Assembly: GCA_003290165.1 (NCBI GenBank)
Contig: QNQO01000508.1
Span: 639,790-703,789, forward strand
DNA length: 64,000 bases
Reading direction: 5' to 3'
Source: Berberis thunbergii
Lineage: Eukaryota; Streptophyta; Magnoliopsida; Ranunculales; Berberidaceae
Shown: piece by piece, positions 1 through 11,103 of the stretch
How the letters are laid out: the number at the start of each line of letters is the position of its first letter
Numbering within the stretch: the first letter of the stretch is position 1
The notes under the pieces: generated by a model
What the model was told of the DNA's origin: nothing
Seen by the model: only the letters and a program-made list of their open reading frames with translations
Database searches by the model: none
Made by a program: the position numbers and the translations under genes

Positions 1-960
1 TGAGGGTCATTACTTTGGATAAAGAAAGTTATTCAAACGTTTAATCGAATTCACATCGATGCACTAGTGTCATACTATGTTCTCCAACACGCAACAAGTC
101 GGTGATTCTCCGTAATCATAATGTGAAGTCTAAATGCTGAAATTATAATATACCTTAAAATTTCAAATTTAAGGATGAAATTGGGTCAACACCAGTTGGA
201 TATTGATTTTTGGTTAGACAACTACTGTTTAAATTTTGTATCCTGGAAAACTTGGTGTAAGTGAATAGAGTGAGGCTAGAGAGCGAGGAAACGGGCGAGG
301 AAATGAGCGATGGGAGGGAGGTGGTGGGGTGGGAGCCGTCCATCCCACTCGGGATGCGTGCTGTAATTTTTGTGAGCGCATCCCAAGCAGGGTGTACGAC
401 TCCCACCCCGCCACCTCCCTCTCCTTGCTCGTTTCCTCGCCATTTAGAATTTCCCATGTGAATACGATTATGTTCCAAGCACATTTCAGTGTTGGACCCC
501 AGCCCACACTATCTTGTTTGACAAGGTCAAACCCAATATTGGGCTTATAGTGAGCCCAACCAATATTGAAGTCTTTATCATGAAAAAGTTTAATCAAGCC
601 TATACTGCGGTTGAGTTTGAGTTAAATCAAGCCAACGTCATAAACATTTTCCTCGTATTATTTCCAGGGTTCTATTTCTTGGCACAAAAGTTATATTAAA
701 CCTGTGTTAAATGTTGGGCCTGGTATAGTGGTGGCCCAAATATAGGGGGCAGGCCCAAAACATTGTTTTGTTGGCTTTGCCACTTAGCTAGACCTGGCTC
801 GGAAGCTACGACTGTGCCACTTGTCATTGGCTGAGGGAATTGGAAAATGGGGATCATCGTCTAAAGTTGCAACTCCTTCAAACTCCATATGACCAACACA
901 AATACGATATGAAAAAAAAGGGTGATTTAAGATTGTCCTTGAGTACATGCTTTCCTGCGC
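1..960. other. Intergenic DNA, no gene seen
   Basis: Apart from the palindrome at 281-441 I see no gene here. Open frames in this stretch are short, lack recognisable domains and mostly mirror the palindrome. A smaller imperfect inverted repeat around CAATATTGGGCT lies near 535-565. No promoter or RNA gene could be supported. Confidence 0.6.
281..441. repeat. Imperfect palindrome (foldback or MITE-like)
   Basis: The left arm (about 281-358) and right arm (about 377-441) are near reverse complements. GGGATGCG at 351-358 pairs with CGCATCCC at 377-384, the G-rich block at 312-339 pairs with 396-421, and GAGGAAACG at 284-292 pairs with the right edge. The loop is only about 18 bases. The arms are GC-rich, unlike the AT-rich flanks, which suggests an inserted foldback or MITE. 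I could not find a convincing target-site duplication, so its family is open. Confidence 0.7.
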
Positions 961-1081
961 GACATAGATGCCAGTATTCACCACGCCACATCTAAACTAT
1001 ATAATGCAAGTTCCTTTTGCGCGACATAAATGCCAGTATTCACCATGCCACATCTAAATTATATAATGCAAGTTCCTCTTA
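961..1081. repeat. 62-bp tandem duplication
   Basis: Two head-to-tail copies begin with GACATAGATGCC at 961 and GACATAAATGCC at 1023. They differ at only a few positions over about 60 bases. No coding role is visible. Confidence 0.85.
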
Positions 1082-1499
1082 GGAAGGAGAGAATGTGTGT
1101 TTTAGTCATGATTTTTAAAATACCCAAATTGTTCTCCCAACTCTATCATATTTACTAGAAAAAAACAATAGTTAGGTGAATAGTGGCTAGGGGTAATTTT
1201 CTCATTTTACATATGTATCATTTTACCCTCCCAATTTATTATTATTTACTATAAAAAAAAATCTGCTCCTCTCAAATATTGTTAAATATACCTAAGCGCC
1301 TAACATAATTTATTCAAAACCCTTAATTATTTAAAAATTATACATAGGCCTTAAAAGTATAATTAATTACTTTATTTAGAATTTCAATAATAATTTTTTT
1401 ACTTATTATTGAAAGGTTGTAATTAAAAAAAATATCGAATATTTACGCACATAGAGCTAGTTGACACCCTAATCTTCATAATCCTTTAAAGATTTCAAA
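1082..1499. other. AT-rich intergenic DNA
   Basis: AT-rich sequence with homopolymer runs of A and T. I see no gene, repeat unit or regulatory element I can support. Confidence 0.5.
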
Positions 1500-2205
1500 C
1501 TTCAATTGTGCATTGTCAATGGAGGATTGTCTGATACTGCAATTTGTTTAGCTCACTAATTCTAATGAGTCCCTTACGCATGCCACACAGCTTGCAAATG
1601 CAAATATCATGCAAGACCAAAACTATATTGTTTAAGCACCTCCAAGACCTAAAAACCAGACAATTTGCACGCACTGAGCAACAAAAAACCAGACACAATC
1701 TGTACCCACTGTTTAAAACAAGGCCAATCAAAATGCAGCAAGAACCCGAGTGAAATACAAATGTTGCGTAAACAGAGCACAGATTGCAGCTCCAGAAACT
1801 CTACTGCCAAACATGTTTCACCCCATGCTACCTTGAACCAAAATTAGTCCAAAAAACTTGCATCCAAGCCAGAGTTTACACCCCAAAAAACATACTATTT
1901 TAGCATTAAAAACGAATAGCAGAAAACTGTGTTTCGCGCCTCCCCTGTCACCAACAAACCAGCCATACTATACCTCTTCACAGACCAGGAAAATAAGCAG
2001 CAGAGCAATCACCTTCACGACCCCAAAAGACTCCCCATCAATACGTTGAATCTTCATAAATTCATTGCATCAGTAACCAAATGACTAACGGTCACCGCCA
2101 AACAACAGTGACTTTGGTTCCCATTCCACTGAAAAACCTCCTTCATAATTTGAAACATCTTTTTGTGATATAGGACATTATCCCCTCTTGGTTTTTTAGG
2201 GAATT
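1500..2205 (-). other. Probable LINE 3'-UTR remnant
   Basis: No protein domain is readable. The C/A-rich composition, with scattered TTGCAA words, resembles the 3' region of the LINE at 21270-22050. The other flank of the gypsy insertion (7422-7665) is a minus-strand LINE RNase H piece, so this would be the downstream 3' part of that same LINE, split by the gypsy element. That is inference from position and composition. Confidence 0.35.
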
Positions 2206-2849
2206 TGATGTAGGAGGATTCGAGTCAGATGATGCTGAGCTGTCAGATAACACATTGTTGGCATTTAGATTCATTGAGTTGGCAAATCAGCGGAAAGATG
2301 GCAGAAAATCGTGATATTTTCCTAATTTGGGAAGTTTTGGGTGCGTTTCAGTATTTTTGCCATAACTTTGGTTACGGGTATCAGAATCGTGCATATGACT
2401 CCAATTCGGAAAACAATTTTCGGTGCGCACGTCGTGGCCACCCAACTACGCTCGGTGCACATATTTTCGAGGCCAAAATCCACTGTTTCCCCTTTCGAAC
2501 CACAATTTTAGTAATTTTTTTTTCCTTTTATGGTAGTATTTCTTTTATCGTTTAGGAAGTGATTCTGAACTCGATTTGGGCAAAAATTTTGACAGATTAT
2601 TTCTTTTATTACATATTTTGTTTAGCATGATTATTAAGTTTCTTTATTTTTGGTAAAATTCTAATAATAACGAATATTAGCTATAAAGCCCGACTTATAG
2701 GCTGATTTTAGAAATATTTTTGATTTGAATAATTTTAATTGAACATCTGAGGTGTTTCTCTGTGTTTTGGGCGAATCTTTTGTGTATTTTTATTGTGAAT
2801 TGTCTGTTGAAACTAGTCTGCAGAGTAATCGTTATTCTGTCAGGCGTCA
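2206..2849 (+). repeat. 5' LTR of the gypsy element
   Basis: Starts TGATGTAGGAGG and ends GGCGTCA, and aligns along its whole length with 6779-7421. The start lies within the TG...CA convention and the end abuts the primer-binding site. Point differences are spread along the pair, so the insertion is not recent. The open frame at 2229-2555 within it has no domain and is not called as a gene. Confidence 0.92.
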
Positions 2850-2850
2850 G

Positions 2851-2863
2851 TTGGTATTAGAGC
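2851..2863 (+). other. Primer-binding site (initiator tRNA-Met type)
   Basis: TTGGTATTAGAGC, one base after the 5' LTR, matches the usual plant Met-initiator primer site TGGTATCAGAGC with one substitution. It fixes the LTR end and the plus orientation of the element. Confidence 0.88.
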
Positions 2864-2900
2864 ATCAACATCTTCTTAGGGTGAGATTTCATTAGTTTTC

Positions 2901-3772
2901 ATGGCTGGTGGTAGTGGTCGTCACGGACAGGTTTCGAACGAGGAAGCCCCGCACCGTGATCGTAACGTTCAGGATGTGATGATTGAGGATTTACAGAGGC
3001 AAGTTGCAGAATTAACCCAGCGTCTAACGACACAGAATTTTGGTGATCATGAGACCTTGGTTTCAGAGTGGATCATCATGGAGACCTCAGTTTTAGAGTA
3101 GATTTGCCCAAGTTTTCTGATACGTTACAGGCCGAAGGATTCGTTGATTGGTTGGATGAAGTAGAGCGCATTTTTTAGTATAAGGAAGTTCCAGATTGTG
3201 TCAAAATGAAATTGGTCGTCATCAAATTCAAAGGCAGAACGTCTGCGTGGTGGGAGCAGTTGAGGCGATCATGGGACAAGCAGGGCAAGGCCAAAATCAC
3301 TGATTAGGAGAAGATAAAGAAAAAGATGAATGCTCACTTCCTTCATTTCGACTACACTCAAATCCTATTTCAGTGACTTCATTCGTTGAGGCAAGGCACG
3401 AGATCGGTTGATGATTACACGAAGGAGTTCTATCAATTGATATCTCGAAATGACTTATCTGAGACGGAGGAGTAGATCGTGGCACAATATTTGGGGGGAT
3501 TACAACAGCCCCTGTAGGATGTCCTCAGCCTTCATTCGCTGTGGACCATTTCTGAAGCATACCAGCGTGCACTTGCTGTGGAAAAACAGCATAACAGAAG
3601 GCCAATGATCAAAAGTGAACATAGCAATCGCCCAATTCACCCTCAAGAATCTTGTCCTGCCCAGCAGCCACCGCAGGGTAATTCTAACTCAAATATTATA
3701 TGTTTCAGATGTGGTGAACAAGGACATAGAACGACTGAGTATAGGAAGCCTGCTATTCAGAAGGGCAACAAT
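2901..3772 (+). pseudogene. gag remnant with zinc knuckle
   Basis: The frame opens with ATG at 2901 (MAGGSGRHGQ), includes a coiled stretch (DLQRQVAELTQRL) and continues through a Ty3/gypsy capsid-like region (SAWWEQLRRSW near 3250, SVDDYTKEF near 3415) broken by several in-frame stops and a shift. Near 3701-3743 is a zinc knuckle, CFRCGEQGHRTTEY, in which the fourth ligand (normally Cys) is Tyr. The product would have been the structural nucleocapsid protein. It is dead: no continuous frame remains and the knuckle is incomplete. Confidence 0.85.
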
Positions 3773-4300
3773 CTCTTGATTGAGGAAGACGTGGTAGACG
3801 AAACTGAGGAGCTTGGAGAGCCTGTGTATGACAATGATGAAGATGGAGATGTGTTGTATGAGGATGACCATGAGACTCTGGTTGTTCATAAGAGCCTACT
3901 GATTCCCAAGGGCGATTCAGGGGACGATTGGTTGAGAACCAATATTTTCCACACGACCTGCACAATTGCAGATAAAGTCTGCAAGATGATCATTGGCAGT
4001 GGCAGTTGTGAGAACGTAGTGTCTGAAGACGCTGTCCAGAAATTGCAGTTGAAGACAGATCGTCATCCCAAGCCGTACAAATTGTCGTGGCTGAATAAAG
4101 GTAGGAAATATTTTGATAATGCTTGGTGTGATGTTGTGTTTATGGATGTTTGCATGTATTGTTAGGCAGACCTTGGCAGTATGATCGCAGTGTTATTCAT
4201 GATAGACGAAAAAATACATATTCCCTTAGCATCAAAGGGAAAAAGATTGTGTTGGCACCTCATCGGGAATGACCCACTCCTACCCCGGTAGCCAATAATA
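3773..4300 (+). pseudogene. Aspartic protease remnant of the gypsy element
   Basis: An acidic linker (DVVDETEELGE, then more Asp/Glu) follows the zinc knuckle and leads to the retropepsin-like domain. The active-site region near 3985-4010 reads IIGSGSCENVVS. The catalytic Asp expected before Ser-Gly is Gly, so the enzyme would be inactive. The domain continues (KPYKLSWLNKG, WCDVVFMD) to a stop at 4163-4165, with further broken frame to about 4300. Confidence 0.82.
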
Positions 4301-4350
4301 CTAACCTACTTTCTTGGTCCAGGTTTTTAGTTGAGATTGAGCGTGGAGAC

Positions 4351-5131
4351 GTGGTTTATGCTTTGATGCCTTGTGGGAATAGTGTAGCAGACGTGAATCC
4401 AAATTTGCTAGCAAAGGTGCAGCAGCTGCTAGCAGAGTTTTCTGACCTGATGCCAGAGGATCTTCCTCTTGGGCTGCTGCCTATGAGATATATTCATCAT
4501 CAGATCAACCTTGTTTCGTGGTCCAGTTTACCTAATAGACCGGCTTATCGCCTCAGTCCCAAAGAATCTGAAGAGTTGCAGCGACAGGTGGTAGAGTTAT
4601 TGGAGAGGGGCTACGTCCGTGAGAGTATGAGACAATGTGCAGTTCCTGCCGAAGAAAATGGCTTTTGGCATATGTGTGTTGATAGTAGAGCAATCAACAA
4701 GATTACAGTTAAATACAAGTTTTCAATTCCCTGCCTGGATGATATGTTAGACCAGCTGTCCGGTTTTAAGGTCTTCTAAAAAATTGACCTTAAAAGCGGA
4801 TACTACCAGATCAAAATAAGGTCTGGAGATGAGTGGAAGACAGTGTTTAAGACGCAACATGGGTTGTATGTGGATGGTCATGCCTTTTTGACTGTCCAAT
4901 GCGTCCAACACACTTATGAGATTTATGCATCAGGTTTTACGGCCTTTCATGGGAAAAATCATTGTAGTTTACTTTGACGACATCCTCATTTATAGCCAGA
5001 CATGGGCGTCACATTTTGATCACCCCCGTGCTGTTTTTGATAAGTTGAGGACGACGCCTATTCGTCAATCAGAAGAAGTGTTCTTTCTTCACTACTGCTG
5101 TCACTTTTCTTGGTTTTGTTGTGTCCACTGA
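4351..5131 (+). pseudogene. Reverse transcriptase remnant (gypsy)
   Basis: The first part (4351-4779) holds the conserved N-terminal RT blocks: ELLERGYVRES, FWHMCVDSRAINKIT, FSIPCLDDMLDQL. A stop follows, then [17 protein letters not shown] sequence in the next segment, and the catalytic box [11 protein letters not shown] near 4967-5000 with both aspartates kept. A frame change after about 5060 breaks the thumb. Family knowledge: this RT copies element RNA using a tRNA-Met primer. The copy is a pseudogene because of stops and shifts. Confidence 0.9.
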
Positions 5132-5209
5132 TAGTGTTCATGCAGATTAATCGAAGATAGATGCGGTCTTGGAGTGACCCAAACCGAAGACCTTACATGA
5201 TGTCAAAAG

Positions 5210-5822
5210 TTTCCATGTATTGGCATCCTTATACCGTAGGTTCATCAGAAACTTCAGCACTCAAGTTGCTCCTATCACAAAGTGCCTCAAGGGATGTGAT
5301 TTCCAGTGGTCTGAGGAGGCGGAGGCCAGTTTTCAACTGATCAAGCAAAAGATGATAGAGGCACCAGTTTTGGCATTTCCTGATTTTGAAAAGGTGTTTG
5401 AGGTAAACTGTGATGCATCTAGGGCTGGCATTGGTGGTGTTTAGAGTCATGAGGGGCGCCCAATAGCTTTTTTCAGTGAGAAGCTCTCTGGATCAAATAT
5501 GAATTATTCCACCTATGATCTGGAGTTTTATGCCATAGTTCAATCCCTGAAGCATTGGCGTCACTACCTAGTACAGGGGGAGTTCATTCTTCTAACTGAT
5601 TATGAGGCCATGAAGTACATCAGTGGCCAACACAAGTTGAGTAGACGACATGCCAAGTGGGTGGCGTACTTGCTGGAGTTCACATTTGCACTCAGGCACC
5701 AAGCAGGGAGTCTGAACCGTGTTGCATATGCACTGAGTCGTCGTACGTTACTCCTCACCACTATGAGCACCAGAGTTGCAGAATTTGAGGCTTTCTCTGA
5801 TATGTATGCTGCAGATCCTTGA
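5210..5822 (+). pseudogene. RNase H remnant (gypsy)
   Basis: Begins with the RT-RNase H connection ([16 protein letters not shown]), then the RNase H core [16 protein letters not shown]. One stop at 5442-5444 interrupts it, after which the domain continues: YDLEFYAIVQSLKHWRHYL, LLTDYEAMKYI and the C-terminal motif RVAYALSRR, where the usual ADALSR has Asp replaced by Tyr. Two of the acidic catalytic positions (NCDAS and LTDYE) remain. Confidence 0.9.
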
Positions 5823-5899
5823 TTCGGGAGGATAATTCAGGAGGTAACTGATGGCCAATGACATGACTTTACTTTGCATAATGGTTATCTGTTTTGTGG

Positions 5900-6778
5900 A
5901 TTACATTTGTGCATTCCAGATTGTTCACTAATGTAGCAGATTATTCGTGAATTTCATACTGAGGGTCACTTTTGGCGAGATAAGATGTTGGCCTTGATCT
6001 CTTCTAACTATTATTGGCCCAAATTGACTAGTGATGTGGCTCATTACGTGGAACGTTGTTATGGTGTTCTCCGATCCACCACTTCAGATCATGACACCAA
6101 GTTCATGAGTCATTTCTCGAAGAATTTATGGGAGAAACTGGGGACGAAGTTGAATTTTAGAAGCGCCTATCACCCCAGATGAATGGTCAGATCGAGGTGG
6201 TGAACCAGAGTTTAGGGAATTTTTTGAGGAGTTTAGCAAAAACTAAACCGAAGCAGTGGAATTTGGCGTTGCCTCAAGCTGAATTTTCCTATAACAGGTT
6301 GAAGAACAGAACCACAGGAATGAGCCCATTTGAGATTGTCTATGGTCAGAATCCATCCGGGGTACTTGACTTAGCCCCTATTCCACGTGTGGGCCGTTTG
6401 AGTCACAAGGCAGATGCGATGGCAGAACATCTTCATAGTATTCATGAGCAGGTGAAGCTGGCCATTCATGAGAGTAATTCTGAGTACAAGGTTCAGGCCG
6501 ACAATCACCGTCGTCATGTACTTTTTGATGTTGGTGATTTTTTTTGGCAGTATTAACCCGTGATCGTTTTCCTGTTGGAGAGTATAATAAGCTTAAGGCG
6601 CGAAAGATTGAACCCTATGAGATCTTGTAGAAGATCAATGATAACTCCTACAGACTGCACCTCCCCAGTCATTTGAGGACTTCTGATGTTTTTAATGTAA
6701 AAACCTGAGTCTTTGTTTTGTAGACTCCGATGAAGCTATTGTGAACTCGATGACGAGTTCTTTCCAACTCGGTGCGAC
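5900..6778 (+). pseudogene. Integrase remnant with internal deletion (gypsy), 3' end
   Basis: The zinc-binding N-terminus is visible (REFHTEGHFWRDKM, then YYWPKLTSDVAHYVERC near 6010-6058), but sequence jumps directly to the middle of the catalytic core (TTSDHDTKFMSHF). Compared with the family, roughly 80-90 residues are missing, including the second zinc cysteine and the first catalytic Asp. The C-terminal part (6179-6556) runs through NQSLGNFLRSLAK to GQNPSGVLDLAP and ends at a stop; broken sequence continues toward the 3' LTR. No clean polypurine tract or chromodomain is visible just before 6779. Confidence 0.87.
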
Positions 6779-7421
6779 TGATGCAGGAGGATCCGAGTCA
6801 AATGATGCTGAGCTGTCAGATAACACGTTGTTAGCACTGAGATACCTTGAGTTGGCACATCAACACAAAGATGGCAGGAAATCGTGATATTTTCCTAATT
6901 TGGGCAGTTTTAGGTGCGTTTCAGTATTTTGACCATAACTTTGGCTACGGGTATCAGAATCATGCATATGACCCCAATTCGGAAAGCTCTTTTTGGTGCG
7001 CATGTCATGGCTACCCAGCTACACTTGATGCACATAGCTTTTAGGCCAAAATTCACTATTTCCTTTTTCGAATCCACATTTTTAGTAATTTTTTTTCCTT
7101 TTATGGTAGTATTTCTTTTATCGTTTAGGATATAATTTTGAGCCCGATTTGGGCCAGATTTTTGGCAGACTATTTTTTATTACGTATTTTGTTTTAGCAT
7201 GATTATTGGGATTTTTCTATTTTTGATAAATTTTTAATAATAACGTATATTAGCTATAAAGCTCGGCTTGTGGGCTGGTTTAGAGATACTTTTGATTTGA
7301 ATAAATTTAATTGAACATTAGAGGTGTTTCTCTGTGTTTTAGGCAAATCTCTTGTGTATTTTCCTTGTGAATTGTATGTTGAAAATAGTCTGCAGAGTAA
7401 TCGCTATTCTGTCAAGCGTCA
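6779..7421 (+). repeat. 3' LTR of the gypsy element
   Basis: 643 bp, starts TGATGCAGGAGG and ends AAGCGTCA, parallel to 2206-2849. TAATT follows it directly, compared with GAATT before the 5' LTR. Confidence 0.92.
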
Positions 7422-7665
7422 TAATTCCAATCAAATAACCTTGACAACTCTTCTTCTTGTACTTATTTTTCCAAAGCATGCACCACTACATTTGTTTCCC
7501 TAAAGACATGGATACAAGTACAAGTCATTGTTGTACTCAAAGTTCTACCCCTCCAAATATTTTCTAGGGACCATGGGATTTTAATTTCTTGAAAAAACCG
7601 TTGTTTCACTAACTTTGAATTAGTCTGAATTACACATTTCCTCACACTTTGAATCAGTCTGACTA
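7422..7665 (-). pseudogene. LINE RNase H fragment
   Basis: Read on the minus strand this gives IPWSLENIWR followed by CIHVFRETNVVVHALEK, the C-terminal part of the plant LINE-type RNase H domain (compare the better copy at 22100-22873). The final catalytic Asp of the usual ADALAK motif is His here. The fragment abuts the gypsy 3' LTR, so the gypsy element inserted into this LINE; its 3' remainder is probably 1500-2205. Confidence 0.75.
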
Positions 7666-7857
7666 GCCTGTGAATTTCACTCTATATATATTAATCCGCA
7701 TTTGTCAGTGAAAATGTACAATGTGAAATATTAGTAAACCATACCTACATTTTCAAAATAAAAAATTGAAGCCCAAAAACATGTCGATCAAAAGTTTTTT
7801 ATGCTTATGAAGTTGGGCCTATAGTCAAATGGCAAAACTGAAAGACTTTAACGAAGA

Positions 7858-7955
7858 GGCAACGATTATTTTGCACCACAGGGTACTCTCACCCACACCA
7901 CCCATCAATTTTTTTTTTAACCTTCTCTCCCACACCGCCTAGAAAACCACTATTC
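7858..7955 (+). repeat. Left terminal inverted repeat of the MULE
   Basis: Shares blocks such as TACTCTCACCCACA and the following ACCCATC with the reverse complement of the right end. The pairing extends to roughly 100 bases with small gaps. Confidence 0.82.
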
Positions 7956-8244
7956 ATCTTCTTTTTCTCTCATCATTTGTTTTCAAGAACAAGAACAACA
8001 ACCTGGAAGGGGTAGCGAGGAAGAGGGTGATCTATTGCGAGGGACAGCGAGAGATGACCGACGATGGAGAGAGATAGAGGAGATAGAGCAATAACCATTG
8101 TTGCCCGTTCTTCATCTTCTTCGGCTCCTTCCTCTTTCCATCTTCTTCTTCTCCTCCTTCTGATCTCCTAGTTCTCCTAATATTTCTTCATCTCCAATCT
8201 CTTTCAGTTCCCCTTTATTATTCTCCCACTCTTTCTTCTTCTCG

Positions 8245-8560
8245 CACAGACCGTCGCCCGTTTTCCTCTCCTTCCCTTCGCATCCTGTTTTTGTTTTTTT
8301 TGTCTTCGCGGCGGACCGCATGAGGATGGGTTCCCCACTCGCATGGGCCTCTACAAGGGTAAAAACATTTGACCCTTGCAAAGGTACCTGCGAGTGGAAG
8401 ACTGGAAGTCGCGGAGGGTTCTTCCACTCGCAAGCATCTCTGCGAGGGTCAATTTTTTTTGCCCTTGCAGCGGCTCGTGCGAGTGGGGAACCCATCCTCG
8501 CACGGTCCATCGCGAGGGTAAACAAAAACAAAAACAGGGTACGATGGGAAGGAGAAGAAA
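8245..8560. repeat. Large imperfect palindrome inside the MULE
   Basis: The arm at about 8260-8405 is the near reverse complement of about 8420-8550: CGGACCGCATGAGGATGG pairs with the block CCATCCTCGCACGGTCC, and GGTTCCCCACTCGCA pairs with TGCGAGTGGGGAACC. Each arm itself holds shorter inverted copies of the word CACTCGCA / TGCGAGTGG with an AAGGGT-type spacer, so the fold is branched. Overlapping open frames on both strands arise from this symmetry and are not called as genes. Confidence 0.85.
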
Positions 8561-8836
8561 ACAACGACGAAATCAAGGTCGAGATCCTACAAAGGCTCTA
8601 AATCTTGTGCTTCTTCGACTTCATCTTCAATTTCAATTTGAGAGAATGAAGAGGATATGCGAGGGGTGCTTTGGAGGTTCCCTCAGATGTGAAGTGAAAA
8701 GAAGAAGAAGATGCATAGAAGAAGAAGATCTGAGAAGAGAAGAAGATCAGAGAATAAGAATGGTGGTGGTGAGAAGAGAGGAAGTTGGAAGGGAGAGGGA
8801 ACTCTCCATTGTTTTGAATTTGGGAGGGGAGAAAAA

Positions 8837-10749
8837 TGTTATGCCTCATTCCAGGTGGTCGAGTGGGATTCGCCTCCAAAATTTTGTGTGATCGCAACAA
8901 CAAAACTTCAATCAATATGACTTGAAAATAACATCTAGAAAATGAAATTACACTATTTACTGAGATGCAACACTAACTTAAACAACATCAGTTTTGATAA
9001 AAAAAATAAAGGGAAAATTCCCTAATTTACAACTCAAAACATTTACACAAAACATACATGCCACTGATACAAACTAAGGAAACATAAGACACAAAACTCG
9101 ACCCCTCTAAAAGGCTAGCTGTACAGTGGACCACTTCTACCTGAAGAACTGAAAATAAAATCATGAGATAGGTGGGCTATCCACAAGCTCAGTGAGTATT
9201 ATAAAGTCATACACGAGAAAACGACGAACAAAATTTATAATTCAAATTTAATTGCTACAAACATACACATACTAATCACCACTCCGTTTTTATCATCTAG
9301 AATGTGAGACGATACTATAACATCAACCATTCGACTTTTAACGTCTGGAATGTGAGACGACAATATAACAAATAACCATTCCCCTTGCTTGGAATGTGAG
9401 ATGATAACATAACAATTAACCATTCTACTTTTAACGTCTGGAATAGTGAGACAACAACATAACAGTTTATTTTACAACAAATAAATTAATATTAATTCTC
9501 AAATATATGACAGTTATACTCGCATTAAAAGAACTGATTCTCTACTCATTGTACACTCTATTCTCTATGTGTTTGAGATGCAGTCGGAGCCTTCTCCGAA
9601 CCTATATGAAATGACATAGGCTCAAGTTCAACATGAATCACACATTTATTTATAGAATATGAAAAACACATGCTTAAGAAATAAATGAATGCATGAACAC
9701 GATAAAAGAGTAACCATGTTTTTTTGTATAACCCAAAACTCATAGACAACTCCTCCCTTCCTAACATAACCTGAATCATGCATTCAAACCACCTCTCATT
9801 TTATATGCTATATCTGATCCTACTACACTTTGAAGTTTATAATAATTTTTGTTGTGTTCCAAAGTAGACATCATTAGCCTCAAAACCATATATTATATGC
9901 TTAAATTAGGTCCTTGCGGAGGGAGATCTATTCAACACAATCCAAAACAAAATTGCTGAAATTTCAGGACAGGACACAATATATTGGTCTGATTGAAATT
10001 AATGGTGAGACCAGAATATAAGGAATTAGACTTTGAAATTTATATCCATGGAAATTTTATGTCTCTAGTTTCCTACCCAACAAACCGTTCGTAATTTGGA
10101 GTTGTATACAACAGATAAACACCCATATAAACATTGAATCATCTATACAACTCTCCATACCATCAACCTAATTTAATACGAATCTAAACAACATGATAAC
10201 CCTAATTTCCTTGACCTTAAACAACATTAAACCCTAATTTACCTGATCTTACACAACATTAAACAAACCCATACCTTAAGCAAAGCTTATAGTTAAAAAA
10301 TTAAGCATAAATATGTACCTAATGGAGGATCCGTTCCAAACTCAGTCAAGTTTCTTTAAAAGAATTGTTGTAACTCTCTCTTTGGGAGCTCTTTGCTTGT
10401 AAAATTAAAAATGATGGTAAGAGACTCATTGCCATGTGTTGCTTATAGAGCATGAGGTGGCAATCTTATCCCATATTTATGTTTTAGTCCTACAACTTCG
10501 TAAGATTTTCACTAAGCACCTAAGCTTTTCCATTATTTTCTAAGTGAGCAACTTGATGAAAGTTTCTCGTATAAGTGTGTTCTCAACATGTTTTGTAAAA
10601 AGATCGTAATAAACCAATTAAACTCGCACACACACATAAAACCCGACATGCTGCCAAAACTATTTACTCATGCTCAAACTTTTGCTCTAAATGAGTTTGA
10701 AATATTTAACAATATATGAAATGCATGTTTTCAAGATTGAAATCTCACA
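8837..10749 (-). repeat. 3' LTR of the Tekay-type element
   Basis: Aligns along its length with 15609-17542. On the minus strand it begins TGTGAG (right edge) and ends in CA (left edge, TGTTATGCC read on plus). It includes the minisatellite at 9281-9460. Open frames in this LTR have no domain and recur in the other LTR as parallel fragments. Confidence 0.92.
9281..9460. repeat. Minisatellite in the 3' LTR
   Basis: About four tandem units of 45-50 bp share TGGAATGTGAGACGA, ATAACA and ACCATTC. The equivalent array is at about 16060-16240 in the other LTR, so it was present before or at insertion. Confidence 0.82.
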
Positions 10750-10795
10750 ACTCATTCCTCCAAATTAGAATTTCGTCCCTGAAATTTACTTACCC
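10750..10795 (-). other. Polypurine region beside the 3' LTR
   Basis: On the minus strand the bases just before the 3' LTR include GGGACGAAATTC and then TTTGGAGGAATGAG. A purine-rich stretch at this position is the usual start site for plus-strand DNA synthesis, and the GGGACGAAATTC word is typical of the end of the Tekay-lineage coding region. Confidence 0.6.
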
Positions 10796-11103
10796 GACTG
10801 AAATAAATGAGGATACTGCTTCCTCATACTATCTTCACTTTCTCACGTTGCTTCTTCAATTGATTGACTACGCGACAATACCTTAACCAATGAAATGGTT
10901 TTGTTACTCAGTACTTGATCTCTTTGATATAAAATACATACCGGCTCTTCAACATATGAAAGATCTTTTTTCAATTCTATAGGTTGTGTTGTTAACACAT
11001 GTGATGGGTCTGGTATATACTTTCGAAGCATAGAAACATGGAAAACATCATGAAGCTGTGCCAAGCTCAAGGGTAGCGTCAATCGATACGCTGTAAGACC
11101 CAC
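10796..11103 (-). pseudogene. Integrase C-terminus and chromodomain-like tail (Tekay)
   Basis: Minus-strand frame contains LHDVFHVSMLRKYIPDPSH, the conserved end of the gypsy integrase, followed by LSYVEEPVCIL and LVKVLSRSQSIEEAT, the degraded chromodomain fold. In family members the aromatic pocket binds methylated histone H3 and steers integration to heterochromatin. Here one Trp position in the VLW-type motif is Ser, and a stop follows EEAT, so the domain is damaged. Confidence 0.82.

Larger units (their letters stand above)
2206..7421 (+). mobile_element. Ty3/gypsy LTR retrotransposon, decayed
   Basis: The 5.2-kb element is bounded by direct repeats of 644 and 643 bp, each beginning TG and ending CA. 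Internal order is primer-binding site, gag with zinc knuckle, protease, reverse transcriptase, RNase H, integrase, which is the Ty3/gypsy order. AATT occurs next to both outer edges (GAATT before, TAATT after), fitting a mutated 5-bp target duplication. Many stops and frameshifts plus an integrase deletion make it non-autonomous. Lineage is unclear; protein style fits a chromovirus (Reina or CRM side), but I see no chromodomain. It sits inside a LINE remnant. Confidence 0.93.

Noticed and set aside
155..597. Overlapping open frames on both strands
   Set aside because: They arise from the symmetry of the palindrome at 281-441 and have no domain.
8112..8915. Several overlapping open frames of 70-170 codons
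   Set aside because: They come from the palindrome and purine-rich tracts of the MULE; composition is low complexity and both strands mirror each other.
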